Assembly (NCBI RefSeq): GCF_016773205.1
Contig: NZ_JAETWB010000019.1
Location: 22,725 to 86,724, forward strand
Source: Belnapia arida
Lineage (GTDB): Bacteria > Pseudomonadota > Alphaproteobacteria > Acetobacterales > Acetobacteraceae
Direction: 5' to 3'
Length of the DNA: 64,000 bases
Shown: positions 16,631-25,962 of the stretch, in pieces
Layout: the number at the start of each line of letters is the position of its first letter
Numbering within the stretch: the first letter of the stretch is position 1
The notes under the pieces: model-generated
The model's input: the letters and a program-made list of their open reading frames with translations, nothing else
The model's database searches: none
What the model was told of the DNA's origin: nothing
Made by a program: the position numbers and the translations under genes

Positions 16631-18433
16631 ATGCACGCCTACCGCACCCATAGCTGCGGCGCCCTCCGCGCCACCGATGCCGGCAACACGGCTCGCCTCT
16701 CCGGCTGGGTGCACCGGAAGCGGGACCATGGCGGACTGCTCTTCATCGACCTGCGCGACCATTACGGCCTCACGCAATGCGTGGTGGCGCAGGGCTCGCC
16801 CGTCTTCGAGGTGGCGGACCGGCTGCGGCCCGAGAGCGTCATCACCGTCACTGGCGAGGTGGTGAACCGCGAGCCGGGCACGATCAACGCCAAGCTGCCG
16901 ACCGGCGAGATCGAGCTCCGCGTCCGCGAGCTCACCGTGCAATCGACGGCCGAGGTGCTGCCCTTCCAGATCGCAGCGGAGCAGGAGTACCCAGAGGAGA
17001 TGCGGCTGCGCTACCGCTTCCTCGACCTCAGGCGGGAGCGGCTGCAGCGCAACATGATCCTCCGCGCGCAGATCATCCAGGACATCCGCGAGCGGATGAT
17101 CGCCGCCAGCTTCAACGAATTCCAGACGCCGATCCTGACGGTCAGCAGCCCCGAGGGCGCGCGCGACTTCCTCGTCCCCGCGCGGTTGCATCCCGGCAAG
17201 TTCTACGCCCTGCCGCAGGCGCCGCAGCAGTACAAGCAGCTGACGATGGTGGCGGGCTTCGACCGTTACTTCCAGATCGCCCCCTGCTTCCGCGACGAGG
17301 CCGGCCGCGCCGACCGCACGCTGATGTTCTACCAGCTCGACGTCGAGATGAGCTTTGTCACGCAGGAGGACGTGTTCACCACGATGGAGCCGGTGATCCG
17401 CGGCACCTTCGAGCGCTTCGCCGAGGGGCGCCATGTCGATGCCGGCCCCTGGATCCGCATCCCCTATGCGAAGGCCATGCTCGACTACGGCTCCGACAAG
17501 CCGGATCTCCGCAACCCGCTCGTCATCCGCGACGTCACCGAGCAGTTCGCCGGCTCCGGCTTCGGCCTCTTCGCCAAGATCGCGGCCTCGGGCGGCGTGG
17601 TGCGCGCCATCCCGGCGCCGGACGCCGCCGCCAACCCGCGCAGCTTCTTCGACAAGATGAACGAATGGGCGCGCGAGCAGGGCGCCGGCGGCCTCGGCTA
17701 CATCACCTTCGACGCCGAGGGCGCCAAGGGGCCGATCGCCCGCAACCTCAAGGCCGACCGTGCCGAGGCCATCCGCGCCGCCTGCGGTCTTGGGGCAGGC
17801 GATGCCGTCTTCTTCGCCGCCGGCAAGGCCGCGGATGCCGCGAAGCTCGCCGGCCAGGCGCGCCTCAAGCTCGGCCACGACCTCGGCCTCTCCGAGAAGA
17901 CGGGCTTCCGCTTCTGCTGGATCACCGACTTTCCCTTCTACGAGCTGAACGAGGAAACCGGGCAGGTCGACTTCAGCCACAACCCCTTCTCCATGCCGCA
18001 GGGCGAGATGGCGGCGCTGGAGGGGCAGGACCCGCTGACCATCCCGGCCTATCAGTACGACGTGGTCTGCAACGGATACGAGATGGCCTCGGGCGCCATC
18101 CGCAACCACAAGTCGGAGATCATGGTGCGCGCCTTCGGCATCGCCGGCTATCCGCCCGAGGCGGTGGAGGAGCGCTTCGGCGGCATGCTGAACGCCTTCC
18201 GCTACGGCGCCCCGCCGCACGGCGGCATGGCGGCCGGCATCGACCGCATCGTCATGCTGCTGGCGGAGGAGCCGAACCTGCGCGAGGTCAACCTCTTCCC
18301 GATGAATCAGCAGGGCGAGGAGCTGATGATGGGCTCGCCCTCCACCGTCGAGCCCGCCCGGCTCAAGGAATTGCACATCCGCACCGAGCTGCCCCCCGCA
18401 AAGGGGGCTGCCGCGGCGCCCAAGGCGCCCTAG
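16631..18433 (+). CDS. aspS: aspartyl-tRNA synthetase
   Basis: A 600-residue class II aminoacyl-tRNA synthetase charging tRNA-Asp (possibly also tRNA-Asn in this lineage). The N-terminal OB-fold anticodon-binding domain (residues 1-110, [16 protein letters not shown]) is followed by class II motif 1, motif 2 around [11 protein letters not shown], the bacterial GAD insertion domain (about 290-420) and motif 3 in [18 protein letters not shown]. The ATG at 16631 gives the standard N-terminus [12 protein letters not shown]. It is followed after 29 bases by an EipB-like envelope gene. Confidence 0.97.
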   Translation: MHAYRTHSCGALRATDAGNTARLSGWVHRKRDHGGLLFIDLRDHYGLTQCVVAQGSPVFEVADRLRPESVITVTGEVVNREPGTINAKLPTGEIELRVRELTVQSTAEVLPFQIAAEQEYPEEMRLRYRFLDLRRERLQRNMILRAQIIQDIRERMIAASFNEFQTPILTVSSPEGARDFLVPARLHPGKFYALPQAPQQYKQLTMVAGFDRYFQIAPCFRDEAGRADRTLMFYQLDVEMSFVTQEDVFTTMEPVIRGTFERFAEGRHVDAGPWIRIPYAKAMLDYGSDKPDLRNPLVIRDVTEQFAGSGFGLFAKIAASGGVVRAIPAPDAAANPRSFFDKMNEWAREQGAGGLGYITFDAEGAKGPIARNLKADRAEAIRAACGLGAGDAVFFAAGKAADAAKLAGQARLKLGHDLGLSEKTGFRFCWITDFPFYELNEETGQVDFSHNPFSMPQGEMAALEGQDPLTIPAYQYDVVCNGYEMASGAIRNHKSEIMVRAFGIAGYPPEAVEERFGGMLNAFRYGAPPHGGMAAGIDRIVMLLAEEPNLREVNLFPMNQQGEELMMGSPSTVEPARLKELHIRTELPPAKGAAAAPKAP

Positions 18434-18462
18434 ATCAACACGTCGCTTCAAAGGACAGAGTG

Positions 18463-19284
18463 ATGCCGCTGCGCCGCCCCCTGCTCGCCGCCGCCCTCCT
18501 CGCTGCCTGGGCGGCGCCCGTCGCCGCGGAGCCGGAGGCGCCCGGGGCCAGCGCCATGGCCGGCCACCGCGCCGCCTACCAACTGACGCTCGACCGGGTG
18601 CGGGACAATTCCGACATCGCCCGGGCCGAGGGCGCCATGCTCTATGAGGTGGTCGATGCCTGCGACGGCTGGGCCACGCGGCAGCGCTTCCAGCTCACCA
18701 TCACCGACCGGGACGGGACGGAGGTCGAGACCACCTCCGACTACTCGACCTACGAGACGAAGGACGGTCGGAGCATCCGCTTCTCCCTGACGCAGACCTC
18801 GCAGGGCGCCGTTTCCCAGCGCATTTCGGGCGAGGCGGAGGTGACGCCGGAGGGCGGCACCGTCCGCTATGTCGACCCGGAGGCGAAGCAGGTGGCGCTG
18901 CCGCCCGGCACGCTGCTGCCGATGCTGCACACCATCCGGACACTTGCCGCATCCCGCGCCGGGCAGCGGCTGCTGGTGGTGCCGCTCTTCGACGGCACCA
19001 GCGCCGATGGCGCACAGGATACCACCAGCGTTCTCCAGGCCTGGCAGACGGCGCAGGCGAACGAGCGCTTCCCGGCGCTGGCCCCGCTCGGCAGCGCACG
19101 GATGCGCATCGCCTTCTTCGACCGTACGCCCGGCAGCAGTGCCGGCGGCGCCAGCGCGCCCGATTACGAGGTCGGGCTGCGCTACTACGAGAACGGCATC
19201 GCCGACGAGCTGAAGATGGAATTCGGCGATTTCAGCGTGAATGGCCGGATGCGCGAGCTGGCGCTGCTGCCCAACCCCTGCTGA
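18463..19284 (+). CDS. EipB/DUF1849-family periplasmic cell-envelope protein
   Basis: A 273-residue exported protein of the DUF1849 family; the characterised member, EipB of Brucella, is a periplasmic beta-spiral protein needed for envelope integrity. A Sec signal peptide (residues 1-22, ending VAA) precedes MAGHRAAYQLTLDR. Two cysteines, C67 and the C-terminal residue C273, match the conserved disulfide pair of EipB. A GTG three bases upstream is an alternative start; AAGGACAG provides the ribosome site. It sits directly downstream of aspS. Confidence 0.85.
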   Translation: MPLRRPLLAAALLAAWAAPVAAEPEAPGASAMAGHRAAYQLTLDRVRDNSDIARAEGAMLYEVVDACDGWATRQRFQLTITDRDGTEVETTSDYSTYETKDGRSIRFSLTQTSQGAVSQRISGEAEVTPEGGTVRYVDPEAKQVALPPGTLLPMLHTIRTLAASRAGQRLLVVPLFDGTSADGAQDTTSVLQAWQTAQANERFPALAPLGSARMRIAFFDRTPGSSAGGASAPDYEVGLRYYENGIADELKMEFGDFSVNGRMRELALLPNPC

Positions 19285-19290
19285 GGCGCC

Positions 19291-20859
19291 TCAGCCCCGT
19301 CTGAGGTTCCACAGGAAAGGGTTCGGCCCCTGCAGCACCCCCGTCAGCTCGCGCCGGAAGGCGGTGCGCAGGCGGAACAGCCCGGTCGGGGCGAAGGGCA
19401 CGCTTTCCCAGGCCGCGGCCTGGAGTTCGGCCATGGCCGTGGCCTGCGCCCTGGCATCGGCGGCGCCGATCCAGCTCTGCACCGCCGCCTCGCTCGCCGC
19501 ATCGGTCGGCCAGCCGAACCAGGCCCGCTCGCCATGCCCGCGGATGATCGGGCTGACCGCCGGGTTGGCGATGGCGGCCGCCGGAAAATTGGTGTTGTGC
19601 AGGCTCCAGCCGCCCGCCTCGGGCGGCGCCTTGTTGGCGCGGCGGGCGATGATCGTGGCCCAGTCGCTCTCCACCAGCTCGATGGTGACGCCGAGCCGCC
19701 GCATCAGGTCGGCGGTGACGCGGCCCTGCTGGGTAACGGCAGGGAAGTCGCTCGGGTTGACGAGCGCCACCCGCTCGCCGCGATAGCCGGCCTCGCGCAG
19801 CGCCGCCCGCGCCCGCTCCATCGCCGGCTCGCCGCCCAGCGCCGCCGGAAACTCCCGCACCTGCGGCAGCCCGCAGGGGAAGACGGCATGGCATTCCCGC
19901 CAATCCCCGGGCAGGGCGACGGCTGCCATGTAGTCCGCCTGCGCCATCGCCTCGCGCACCGCCCGCCGCACCCGCACATCGTTGAAAGGCGCATGCAGGT
20001 GGTTGAAGCGCAGGAAGCCGAGGAAGCCGTTCGGGTCGTAGATCTGGGTGGTGACGCCCGGCGCCCGGTCCAGCACCGGCACCAGGTCGGGCAGCGGGTA
20101 CTCGATCCAGTCGATCTCCCCTGTCCGCAGCGCCGCCGCCGCCGTGCCGCCATCCGGAATCCAGATCAGCTCCAGCCGGTCGAAATGCACGCGCTTGCCG
20201 CCGGAGGCCGCTTCCGCCGGCTCGTCGCGCGGGACATAGGCCTCGTTCCGAACATAAGCCGCCTTCGCGCCCTGGCTGAATTCATCGGCCAGGAAGCGCC
20301 AGGGCCCGCTGCCAACCATCTCGGTGATCGGCTTGTCGGCCGGCGTCGCCGCCAGCCGCTCCGGCATGATGAAGGCGGGGCTCGCCGCCGGCTTGGCCAG
20401 CGCGTCGAGCAGTGCGGGGAAGGGCCGGTGCAGGCGGATCAGCAGCGTCCGGTCATCCGGCGCCGCCCACTCGGCCACCGCCGCCGCCAGCACCTGTCCG
20501 AAGCCGTCCCGCACCGCCCAGCGCCTGAGCGAGGCGATACAGTCCCGCGCCCGCACCGGCTCCCCGTCATGGAAGCGTAGGCCCTCGCGCAGGCGGATGG
20601 TCCAGGCCAGCCCATCGGCCGAGACTTCGTGCCCCGCCGCCATCTGCGGCCGCGGGCGGAGCGCGCTGTCGCAGCCATAGAGGGTGTCGAAGACGCAGTA
20701 GCCATGCGTCGTGGCGATCGTGGTCGGGTTGAATATTGGGTCGAGCACCGCCGGCGCCGCCTGCGGCATGAAGCGCAAGCTCCGCGCCCGGCTCCCCTGG
20801 GCGAGCGCCGGTCCCGCCAGGACCAGCCCCGCTCCCTGCAACACCTGCCTCCGCCGCAT
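19291..20859 (-). CDS. family-5 (peptide/nickel type) solute-binding protein
   Basis: A 522-residue periplasmic receptor and clear paralogue of the protein coded at 3300-4883: both share LRF.PQA..A.LDPI, VFDTLYG, the LREGLRFHDGEPVRARD block and an LRFNHLH segment. It has a signal sequence beginning MRRRQVLQGAGLVLAGPALAQ. The frame is open to 22281, but the upstream part is antiframe with the MFS gene; ATG 20859 has GGGAGG placed seven bases before it. There is no permease or ATPase gene nearby. The ligand is unknown. Confidence 0.9.
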   Translation of the reverse strand: MRRRQVLQGAGLVLAGPALAQGSRARSLRFMPQAAPAVLDPIFNPTTIATTHGYCVFDTLYGCDSALRPRPQMAAGHEVSADGLAWTIRLREGLRFHDGEPVRARDCIASLRRWAVRDGFGQVLAAAVAEWAAPDDRTLLIRLHRPFPALLDALAKPAASPAFIMPERLAATPADKPITEMVGSGPWRFLADEFSQGAKAAYVRNEAYVPRDEPAEAASGGKRVHFDRLELIWIPDGGTAAAALRTGEIDWIEYPLPDLVPVLDRAPGVTTQIYDPNGFLGFLRFNHLHAPFNDVRVRRAVREAMAQADYMAAVALPGDWRECHAVFPCGLPQVREFPAALGGEPAMERARAALREAGYRGERVALVNPSDFPAVTQQGRVTADLMRRLGVTIELVESDWATIIARRANKAPPEAGGWSLHNTNFPAAAIANPAVSPIIRGHGERAWFGWPTDAASEAAVQSWIGAADARAQATAMAELQAAAWESVPFAPTGLFRLRTAFRRELTGVLQGPNPFLWNLRRG

Positions 20860-21074
20860 CGCTGCCTCCCTTGCGCCTGCCGGATAGGCCAGGGGCGCCG
20901 CCGGCGGAAGGGGCTCCGGGCGATGCCCGGCACCATGTGGCCATTTGCGATGCCCCTGCGCACGCTGGAAGCGGCGGCGGCACCGGCGTAGCGAGCTTGA
21001 GCCCGTCCCGGGCGGCCACGGCCATGTCACCGCCTGCTGCTCGCGGTGCGGGCGATCGGGCCGGTGTATCCGTC

Positions 21075-22262
21075 CTACTTCGCCGGCACGCGCCGCAAGG
21101 CGATGCGGAAGGCAAGCTGCGCGACGAGGCTCGCCCCCGCCAGCACCGCGGCGGCGGCAAGCGCCGGGTCCCGCCCCAGCCCGGCCAGGGCCGTGCAGAG
21201 CGCGCCGACGCCCATCTGCGCGAAACCGTAGAGGCCGGAGGCGGAGCCGATCACCTTCGGGTTGACGCTCACCGCCCGTGCCAGCGCCGCCGGGCTCGCC
21301 ATGCCGATGCCGAGGGTGAAGACGAGCATCAGCCCGAGCATCGGCACGAGGCCGAGCCGCCCCGCCAGCACCATCCCGAGGAAGCCGAGCGCCGCCGCGC
21401 CGCTCAGCGCATTCGCCCCGAGCAGCAGCCGCTCCGTGCCGAAGCGCGCCGCCAGCCGTCCGGTCATCAGGTTGCCTGCGGCCATGCCGAGGATGATGAG
21501 GCCGAGGCAGAGCCCCACCTCCTGCGGCGGCCGGTGCAACTCCCCGGTCAGGATGAAGGGCGCCGCGGCGACGAAGGCGTAGAAGGAGGTCGTCGCGCAG
21601 CCCCCGCCGATGGCGAGGCCGAGGAAGGCGCGCGAGCCGACCAGCGCCCGGTACTCGCGCCCCAGCAGGCGTGGGTTCACTGGCCCGGCGCGCCCGCCCG
21701 TCTCTGGCAGCAGCCGCCAGCAGAGGGCGATGCCGAGCGCCCCCATCGCGGCCAGCAGCAGGAAGATCGCCCGCCAGCCGAGCGTCGCCGCCATCGCCCC
21801 GCCAAGCACCGGCGCCAGCCCCGGACCGACCAGCATCATCAGCGTCAGCAGGGCGAGGCGCCGCACCGTCTCCTCCGGCCCGGCCGTGTCGCGCACCATG
21901 GCCCGGCCCAGCACCAGCCCGGCGCAGCCGCCGAGCGCCTGGAAGAGCCGCGCCACCACCAGCGCCCCGGCATTCGGCGCCAGCGCCGCCGCCAGCCCGG
22001 CCAGCGCGTAGATCGTGAGCCCCGCCATCAGCATTGGCCGCCGCCCCAGCGCATCGGCCAGTGGCCCATAGGCGAGCTGCCCGAAGGCGAGGCCGAGGAT
22101 GTAGAGGCTGATGGTCATCTGCATCGCGCCGAGCCCGGCGCCGAGGTCGCGCCCCGCCTCGGGCAGGGCGGGCACGAAGATATGCATCGCCATCGTGCCG
22201 CTGAGGGTGATGAAGGCCAGCAGCCAGAGGGGCGGTCGCTTCGGCTGCACGGTCTCGGCCAT
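21075..22262 (-). CDS. Bcr/CflA-family multidrug efflux MFS transporter
   Basis: A 395-residue 12-helix exporter. The Bcr/CflA signature ARLFQALGGCAGLVLGRAM and loop motif YGPLADALGRRP are present, as in the exporter at 8575-9804. The ATG at 22262 begins MAETVQPKRPPLWLLAF. The drug or metabolite exported is unknown. About 215 bases with no visible gene separate its stop from the binding-protein start at 20859, so the two may or may not share a transcript. Confidence 0.9.
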   Translation of the reverse strand: MAETVQPKRPPLWLLAFITLSGTMAMHIFVPALPEAGRDLGAGLGAMQMTISLYILGLAFGQLAYGPLADALGRRPMLMAGLTIYALAGLAAALAPNAGALVVARLFQALGGCAGLVLGRAMVRDTAGPEETVRRLALLTLMMLVGPGLAPVLGGAMAATLGWRAIFLLLAAMGALGIALCWRLLPETGGRAGPVNPRLLGREYRALVGSRAFLGLAIGGGCATTSFYAFVAAAPFILTGELHRPPQEVGLCLGLIILGMAAGNLMTGRLAARFGTERLLLGANALSGAAALGFLGMVLAGRLGLVPMLGLMLVFTLGIGMASPAALARAVSVNPKVIGSASGLYGFAQMGVGALCTALAGLGRDPALAAAAVLAGASLVAQLAFRIALRRVPAK

Positions 22263-22293
22263 GGGGGAGCCTACCCCCCACCCGCCGCTGCCG

Positions 22294-24399
22294 CTAGAAG
22301 TTGCGGCTCAGACCGGCGAAGACGCCCCGCCGCACCCCGTATTGCGCCGCGCCGAGCCCGATGCCCGTGCCGTCGCGCAACTGGTAGATCGAGTCGAAGA
22401 CGTTGATGAGGTCGATCCGCGCCGTCCACCGCCCGCGATCCGGCCCGGTGAATTCCTGGCTCAGTCCGAGATTGAAGGTCGCATAGGGATCGACCTTCTC
22501 CGTCGCCGCGAAGCCCCGCCGCAGCCCGCTGCCATAGAGCATCGATGCGGAGAGCCGCCCACCTTCCCAGGCATTCCAGATTGCCCCGGCCGAGCCGGTG
22601 ATGAGCTGGTCGTGGTCGGTGCGCACATACTTGCCGGCGATATAGGCCAGCTCATCCGGCTCGATGGCGAATTGCCCCGAGCGCAGGTCGCGTCCGACGG
22701 AGCGGCTCAAGGCCAGGTTGGCATAGGCCAGCCAGCGGTCGCCGCGCCAGTTGCCGGAGAACTCCACGCCATAGACGCGGCCCAGGCGGAAGTTGAAGGG
22801 CGTGAAGATCGGTGCCGCGCCGAACTGGCCGAAATCCAGCAGGTCGCGGACGGATTTGTAGTAGGCATCGACGCCGAGCGTCAGCCGCGGCCCGATGCGC
22901 TGCGAGATGCCGACATCGAAGCGATGGGCGCGCTCCGGCCGGGCGAGGCCGTTCTCCAGGCTGAAGGGCGCCGCCGTCGTGCCCTCGTACCGGGCGATGG
23001 AGCCGGCCTGCACCAGCTCGAATTGCGGCGGGGTGAAGGTGCGCGCATAGCCGGCGTGGATGGTCGTCGTGTCGCCCGGCTTCCAGACCAAGTTGACGCG
23101 CGGCGAGAGCTGCCCGGCGGTGACGAACTGCACCATCTGGTCCCAGCGGACGCCGACATTGAGCGTCAGCCGCGGCGTGATCCGCCACTCGTCCTGCACA
23201 TAGCCGCCATAGAGCCAGCCGGTGCGCCCGTAGCGGTCGCCGATGGTGAAGGGATCGTCCACCGGCGCGCCATCGGCATCGAGGGGCAGGGCGGTGGTGC
23301 TGCTGCGGAACCGGGCGCGCTCGCCCTGCGCCTGGACGCCGATGCGGATGGTGTGGTTGGCTGCGACGCGCCAGGCCGCATCGCCCTGCACGCCCATCGC
23401 CATGCTGGCGCGGAAGACATCGGCCGCGCTGCCGTTGAACACCGTCTCGCCCACCGTGCTCGGCACGTAGTGGATGGAGGAATAGCGCACGAACGGCGCG
23501 ATCTGGACATCGACATCGCCATAGGATTTCTGCAAGGCGGCGACGCCGTACCAGTTGCGCTCCCATTGCCGCGCGCGCAGATCGGCGCTGTCGAAGTCGA
23601 AGTCGGAGGCGCCGAAGGCGGTGAAGGCGGGCTCCTGCCCCCGCGTCACCGGAATGCGGAAGCGGCTCAGCGAGGTCCCGGCGATGAGCGAGAGCCGCGT
23701 GGTGTCGTCGAGCTGCCGCGCCGCATAGGCGACGCCGCGGGTCTGCTGCGTGTTGCCGTTGATGGCACGCCAGGAGCTGGTCGGGTTGTCGATGCCCTGG
23801 TCGCTGCGCAGGAAGCTCCCGGTGACGAAGACATCCCACGGCCCGACGAGGCCCGCCCAGCTCGCATGCGGCTGGATCGTGCCGCGCGCCCCGCCATAGA
23901 CGCCGATGCTGCCGCCCGGATCGAGCGCGCCCGTCCGCGTCTCGAGGTCGATCACCGCATTGGTACGGAAGCCGAATTGCGCCGGCAGGGCGCCGGTCAG
24001 GACGGAGACGCTGCGCAGCGACCGCGCATCGAAGACCTGGGCGAAGCCGCTGATGCCCTCCGGCAGCTGCACCCCGTTCAGCCGGTATTGCAGGTTGCGG
24101 TGCTCGCCGCGGATGTGGATGTCGCCGAGACCGTCCTGCACCACCCCCGGCGTCTGCAGCAGGATCTGGTTGAGCGGCTGGTTCGCCCCGCCCGGCAGGC
24201 CTTCAATGGTCTCCCGGTCTACCGTCACCTCGCGCGCGCCGAAGCGGGCGAGGATGCCCTGCCGCGCGGCGGCGGCGCGCTGCGCCTCCACCACCATCTC
24301 CGGCAGCACTGCCACGGGCGCCTCCTGCGCCAGGGCAGGCCCGGGCGCAGGCCAGGGGGCAAGGCAAGGGGCGAGCAGCAGCGCCAGAGATCGTCTCAT
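22294..24399 (-). CDS. TonB-dependent outer-membrane receptor, probably for zinc
   Basis: A 701-residue outer-membrane receptor. A signal peptide (residues 1-25) is followed by a plug domain (about 30-150) holding LNQILLQTPGVVQDG, the IHIRGEHRNLQYRLNG motif and LTGALPAQFGFRT, then a 22-strand barrel ending with aromatic F as required for BAM insertion. LNVGVRWDQMVQF and FDVGISQRIG are typical barrel strands. The ligand is not given by the protein itself. A perfect ATGTTATAACAT palindrome 12 bases upstream matches alphaproteobacterial Zur boxes, so zinc uptake is the best guess (inference). Confidence 0.88.
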   Translation of the reverse strand: MRRSLALLLAPCLAPWPAPGPALAQEAPVAVLPEMVVEAQRAAAARQGILARFGAREVTVDRETIEGLPGGANQPLNQILLQTPGVVQDGLGDIHIRGEHRNLQYRLNGVQLPEGISGFAQVFDARSLRSVSVLTGALPAQFGFRTNAVIDLETRTGALDPGGSIGVYGGARGTIQPHASWAGLVGPWDVFVTGSFLRSDQGIDNPTSSWRAINGNTQQTRGVAYAARQLDDTTRLSLIAGTSLSRFRIPVTRGQEPAFTAFGASDFDFDSADLRARQWERNWYGVAALQKSYGDVDVQIAPFVRYSSIHYVPSTVGETVFNGSAADVFRASMAMGVQGDAAWRVAANHTIRIGVQAQGERARFRSSTTALPLDADGAPVDDPFTIGDRYGRTGWLYGGYVQDEWRITPRLTLNVGVRWDQMVQFVTAGQLSPRVNLVWKPGDTTTIHAGYARTFTPPQFELVQAGSIARYEGTTAAPFSLENGLARPERAHRFDVGISQRIGPRLTLGVDAYYKSVRDLLDFGQFGAAPIFTPFNFRLGRVYGVEFSGNWRGDRWLAYANLALSRSVGRDLRSGQFAIEPDELAYIAGKYVRTDHDQLITGSAGAIWNAWEGGRLSASMLYGSGLRRGFAATEKVDPYATFNLGLSQEFTGPDRGRWTARIDLINVFDSIYQLRDGTGIGLGAAQYGVRRGVFAGLSRNF

Positions 24400-24410
24400 A
24401 CAGATACGTT

Positions 24411-24422
24411 ATGTTATAACAT
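24411..24422. promoter_or_regulatory. Zur-like box
   Basis: A perfect 12-base palindrome ATGTTATAACAT, 12 bases before the TonB-receptor start on the minus strand. It stands out as AT-rich in very GC-rich DNA. It matches the core of Zur operators described in alpha- and gammaproteobacteria (TGTTATA...TATAACA type). No zur gene is in the window. Confidence 0.65.
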
Positions 24423-24656
24423 CCCTTGCCGCAAGCCGCTCAAGCGAAGAGAACGCGAGTGCCGTCCGCGCCGCCCCTGCTGGTGAAGGTTGAAGGCCGC
24501 CCCACCACCATCGGCGCGGTAGTTGCCGGCATCGTCCAGCCCGTCATGGGCGAGGCTGTCGGTAAGCAGCAGCAGCCGCCGCTGCGACAAGGCGGGACCC
24601 CGAGAAGGATACTGGGGTTGGGCGTGCTCAGCCGGAATGAGGTAAGCCGGAATCAA
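24414..24656 (-). CDS. doubtful 80-residue ORF of unknown nature
   Basis: An open frame whose middle part (about residues 28-65, including AHDGLDDAGNYRADGGGAAF) has coding-like third-position bias, but whose ends do not. Its last codons run into the Zur-like box. I recognise no family. It may be a remnant of a longer gene or simply intergenic DNA. It lies in a 256-base gap where nothing else is visible. Confidence 0.2.
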   Translation of the reverse strand: MIPAYLIPAEHAQPQYPSRGPALSQRRLLLLTDSLAHDGLDDAGNYRADGGGAAFNLHQQGRRGRHSRSLRLSGLRQGML

Positions 24657-24680
24657 CGCCTCATCGGTGAAAAGAGACTG

Positions 24681-25424
24681 CTAATCTCTTCGAGACATTT
24701 CCCCAAGCCGGAAGAGCCGTCCCCAGCCCGCCAGCCTTCCCGTCGGCGACCCCGCCGCCCGCAAGGCTCCCCAGAGCGCGACGGCGATGCTGTCCAGTAC
24801 CGGGATTCCCGTCTCCGCCTCCAGCGCCGCCACCGCCCCGGCGCCGCGGAAATTGGTGCAGTGGATGGCGATCGCCTCCGGCCCGGCCTGCGCCACCTCC
24901 CGCACCAGCCGCGCGACCAGCGCCTCCGGGTGGTCCGCGAAGCTGAAATTGCCCGGATCCTCCAGATGCCGCTCCGCCACCACATCGAGGCCAGCCGTTG
25001 CCCAGCGGGCGACGATCGCCTCCTGCACGGTGCCGAGATAGGGCGTCACCAGCCCCAGCCGCCGCGCCCCGAGCAGCGCCAGCGCCTCCATCAGCGCCAG
25101 CGTCGCCGTCACCGCCGGGATGCCGGTTGCGCGGGTGATGACCTCGCAAATCGCCCGGTCTTGCTCCAGCCCCAGCCAAGCGCCGGAGGTGCCGTTCCAG
25201 CAGATCGCATGCACCTTGGCATCCGCCAGCAGCCCTGCCGCCTCCAGCATCGGCCCGGTGTCGAACTGCCCCCGCGATCCGGCGCCGAGATCGATCGCCA
25301 CTACCCGGATCCGGGCGAAATGCGCCGTTACCCCCGGCAGCCCGGCGAGCATCGCCGCCGTCACCGGCTCCAGCACGGTGTTGGAGGAGGGGGTGAGCAT
25401 GCCAAGGCGGATCGGGGCGTCCAT
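24681..25424 (-). CDS. maleate isomerase / arylmalonate decarboxylase-like protein
   Basis: A 247-residue member of the Asp/Glu racemase superfamily, in the maleate cis-trans isomerase and arylmalonate decarboxylase branch. The N-terminus IRLGMLTPSSNTVLEP is the family hallmark. The first catalytic cysteine position is in HAICWNGTSGAWLG and the second in IAIHCTNFRGAG. Such enzymes isomerise or decarboxylate small dicarboxylates. The ATG at 25424 fits the family N-terminus. The exact substrate is unknown. It is divergent from the rhodanese gene. Confidence 0.85.
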   Translation of the reverse strand: MDAPIRLGMLTPSSNTVLEPVTAAMLAGLPGVTAHFARIRVVAIDLGAGSRGQFDTGPMLEAAGLLADAKVHAICWNGTSGAWLGLEQDRAICEVITRATGIPAVTATLALMEALALLGARRLGLVTPYLGTVQEAIVARWATAGLDVVAERHLEDPGNFSFADHPEALVARLVREVAQAGPEAIAIHCTNFRGAGAVAALEAETGIPVLDSIAVALWGALRAAGSPTGRLAGWGRLFRLGEMSRRD

Positions 25425-25532
25425 GCCGGAATGGTCGGACCTCGGGCCGGGCCGGTCAACCGGAAAGCCGGATTGCCCTCCGCCGGCAGGCCGCCCATGC
25501 TCCGCCCGAACCCCGTGCAGAGGAGACGCCGC

Positions 25533-25949
25533 ATGCCCGGTGTGCCCGATATCCGCCCCCGCGACACCTGGGAGGCGCTGGTCCAGGACCCCGCCACCAT
25601 TCTCATCGATGTCCGCACCGACGCGGAATGGAATTTCGTCGGCTTGCCGGACATCACCGAGACGGGCAAGCAGCTCCTGCTCATCCCCTGGCAGGTCTAT
25701 CCCTCCATGCAGGTGAACGGCGCCTTCGCCGAGCAGATGCGCAAGGCCGGGCTGACGGCGGAGAACCGCCTCTACTTCATCTGCCGCTCCGGCGTCCGCA
25801 GCCTCGCCGCCGGGCAGGCTGCGCAGAGCATGGGCTTCCCGCATGCCTTCAACGTGGCCGACGGCTTCGAGGGCCCGCCCGACGAGGAGGGCCATCGCGG
25901 CCAACTCGCCGGCTGGAAGGCCGAAGGCCTGCCCTGGCGGCAACGATAA
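25533..25949 (+). CDS. rhodanese-like domain protein
   Basis: A 138-residue single-domain rhodanese. The active-site loop is FICRSGVRSLAAG, whose cysteine forms the persulfide; ILIDVRTDAEW is the CH2A-type motif. It probably moves sulfane sulfur in the cytosol. AGAGGAGACGCCGC precedes the ATG at 25533. A DUF3237 gene follows after 13 bases. Confidence 0.9.
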   Translation: MPGVPDIRPRDTWEALVQDPATILIDVRTDAEWNFVGLPDITETGKQLLLIPWQVYPSMQVNGAFAEQMRKAGLTAENRLYFICRSGVRSLAAGQAAQSMGFPHAFNVADGFEGPPDEEGHRGQLAGWKAEGLPWRQR

Positions 25950-25962
25950 GGAGGACAAGGCC

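Noticed and set aside
16777..19284. 835-codon frame overlapping aspS
   Set aside because: Only its last 273 codons (EipB-like, from 18463) are real; the rest is the wrong frame of aspS.
20860..21074. possible regulatory RNA or small gene in the gap between the receptor and MFS exporter genes
   Set aside because: No consistent codon bias, hairpin plus T-run or ribosome site beyond that of the receptor gene was visible.
19291..22281. 996-residue frame that would fuse an extra N-terminal half to the family-5 receptor
   Set aside because: The upstream half is out of frame with the clear MFS gene on the same strand, and the receptor has its own signal peptide and ribosome site at 20859.
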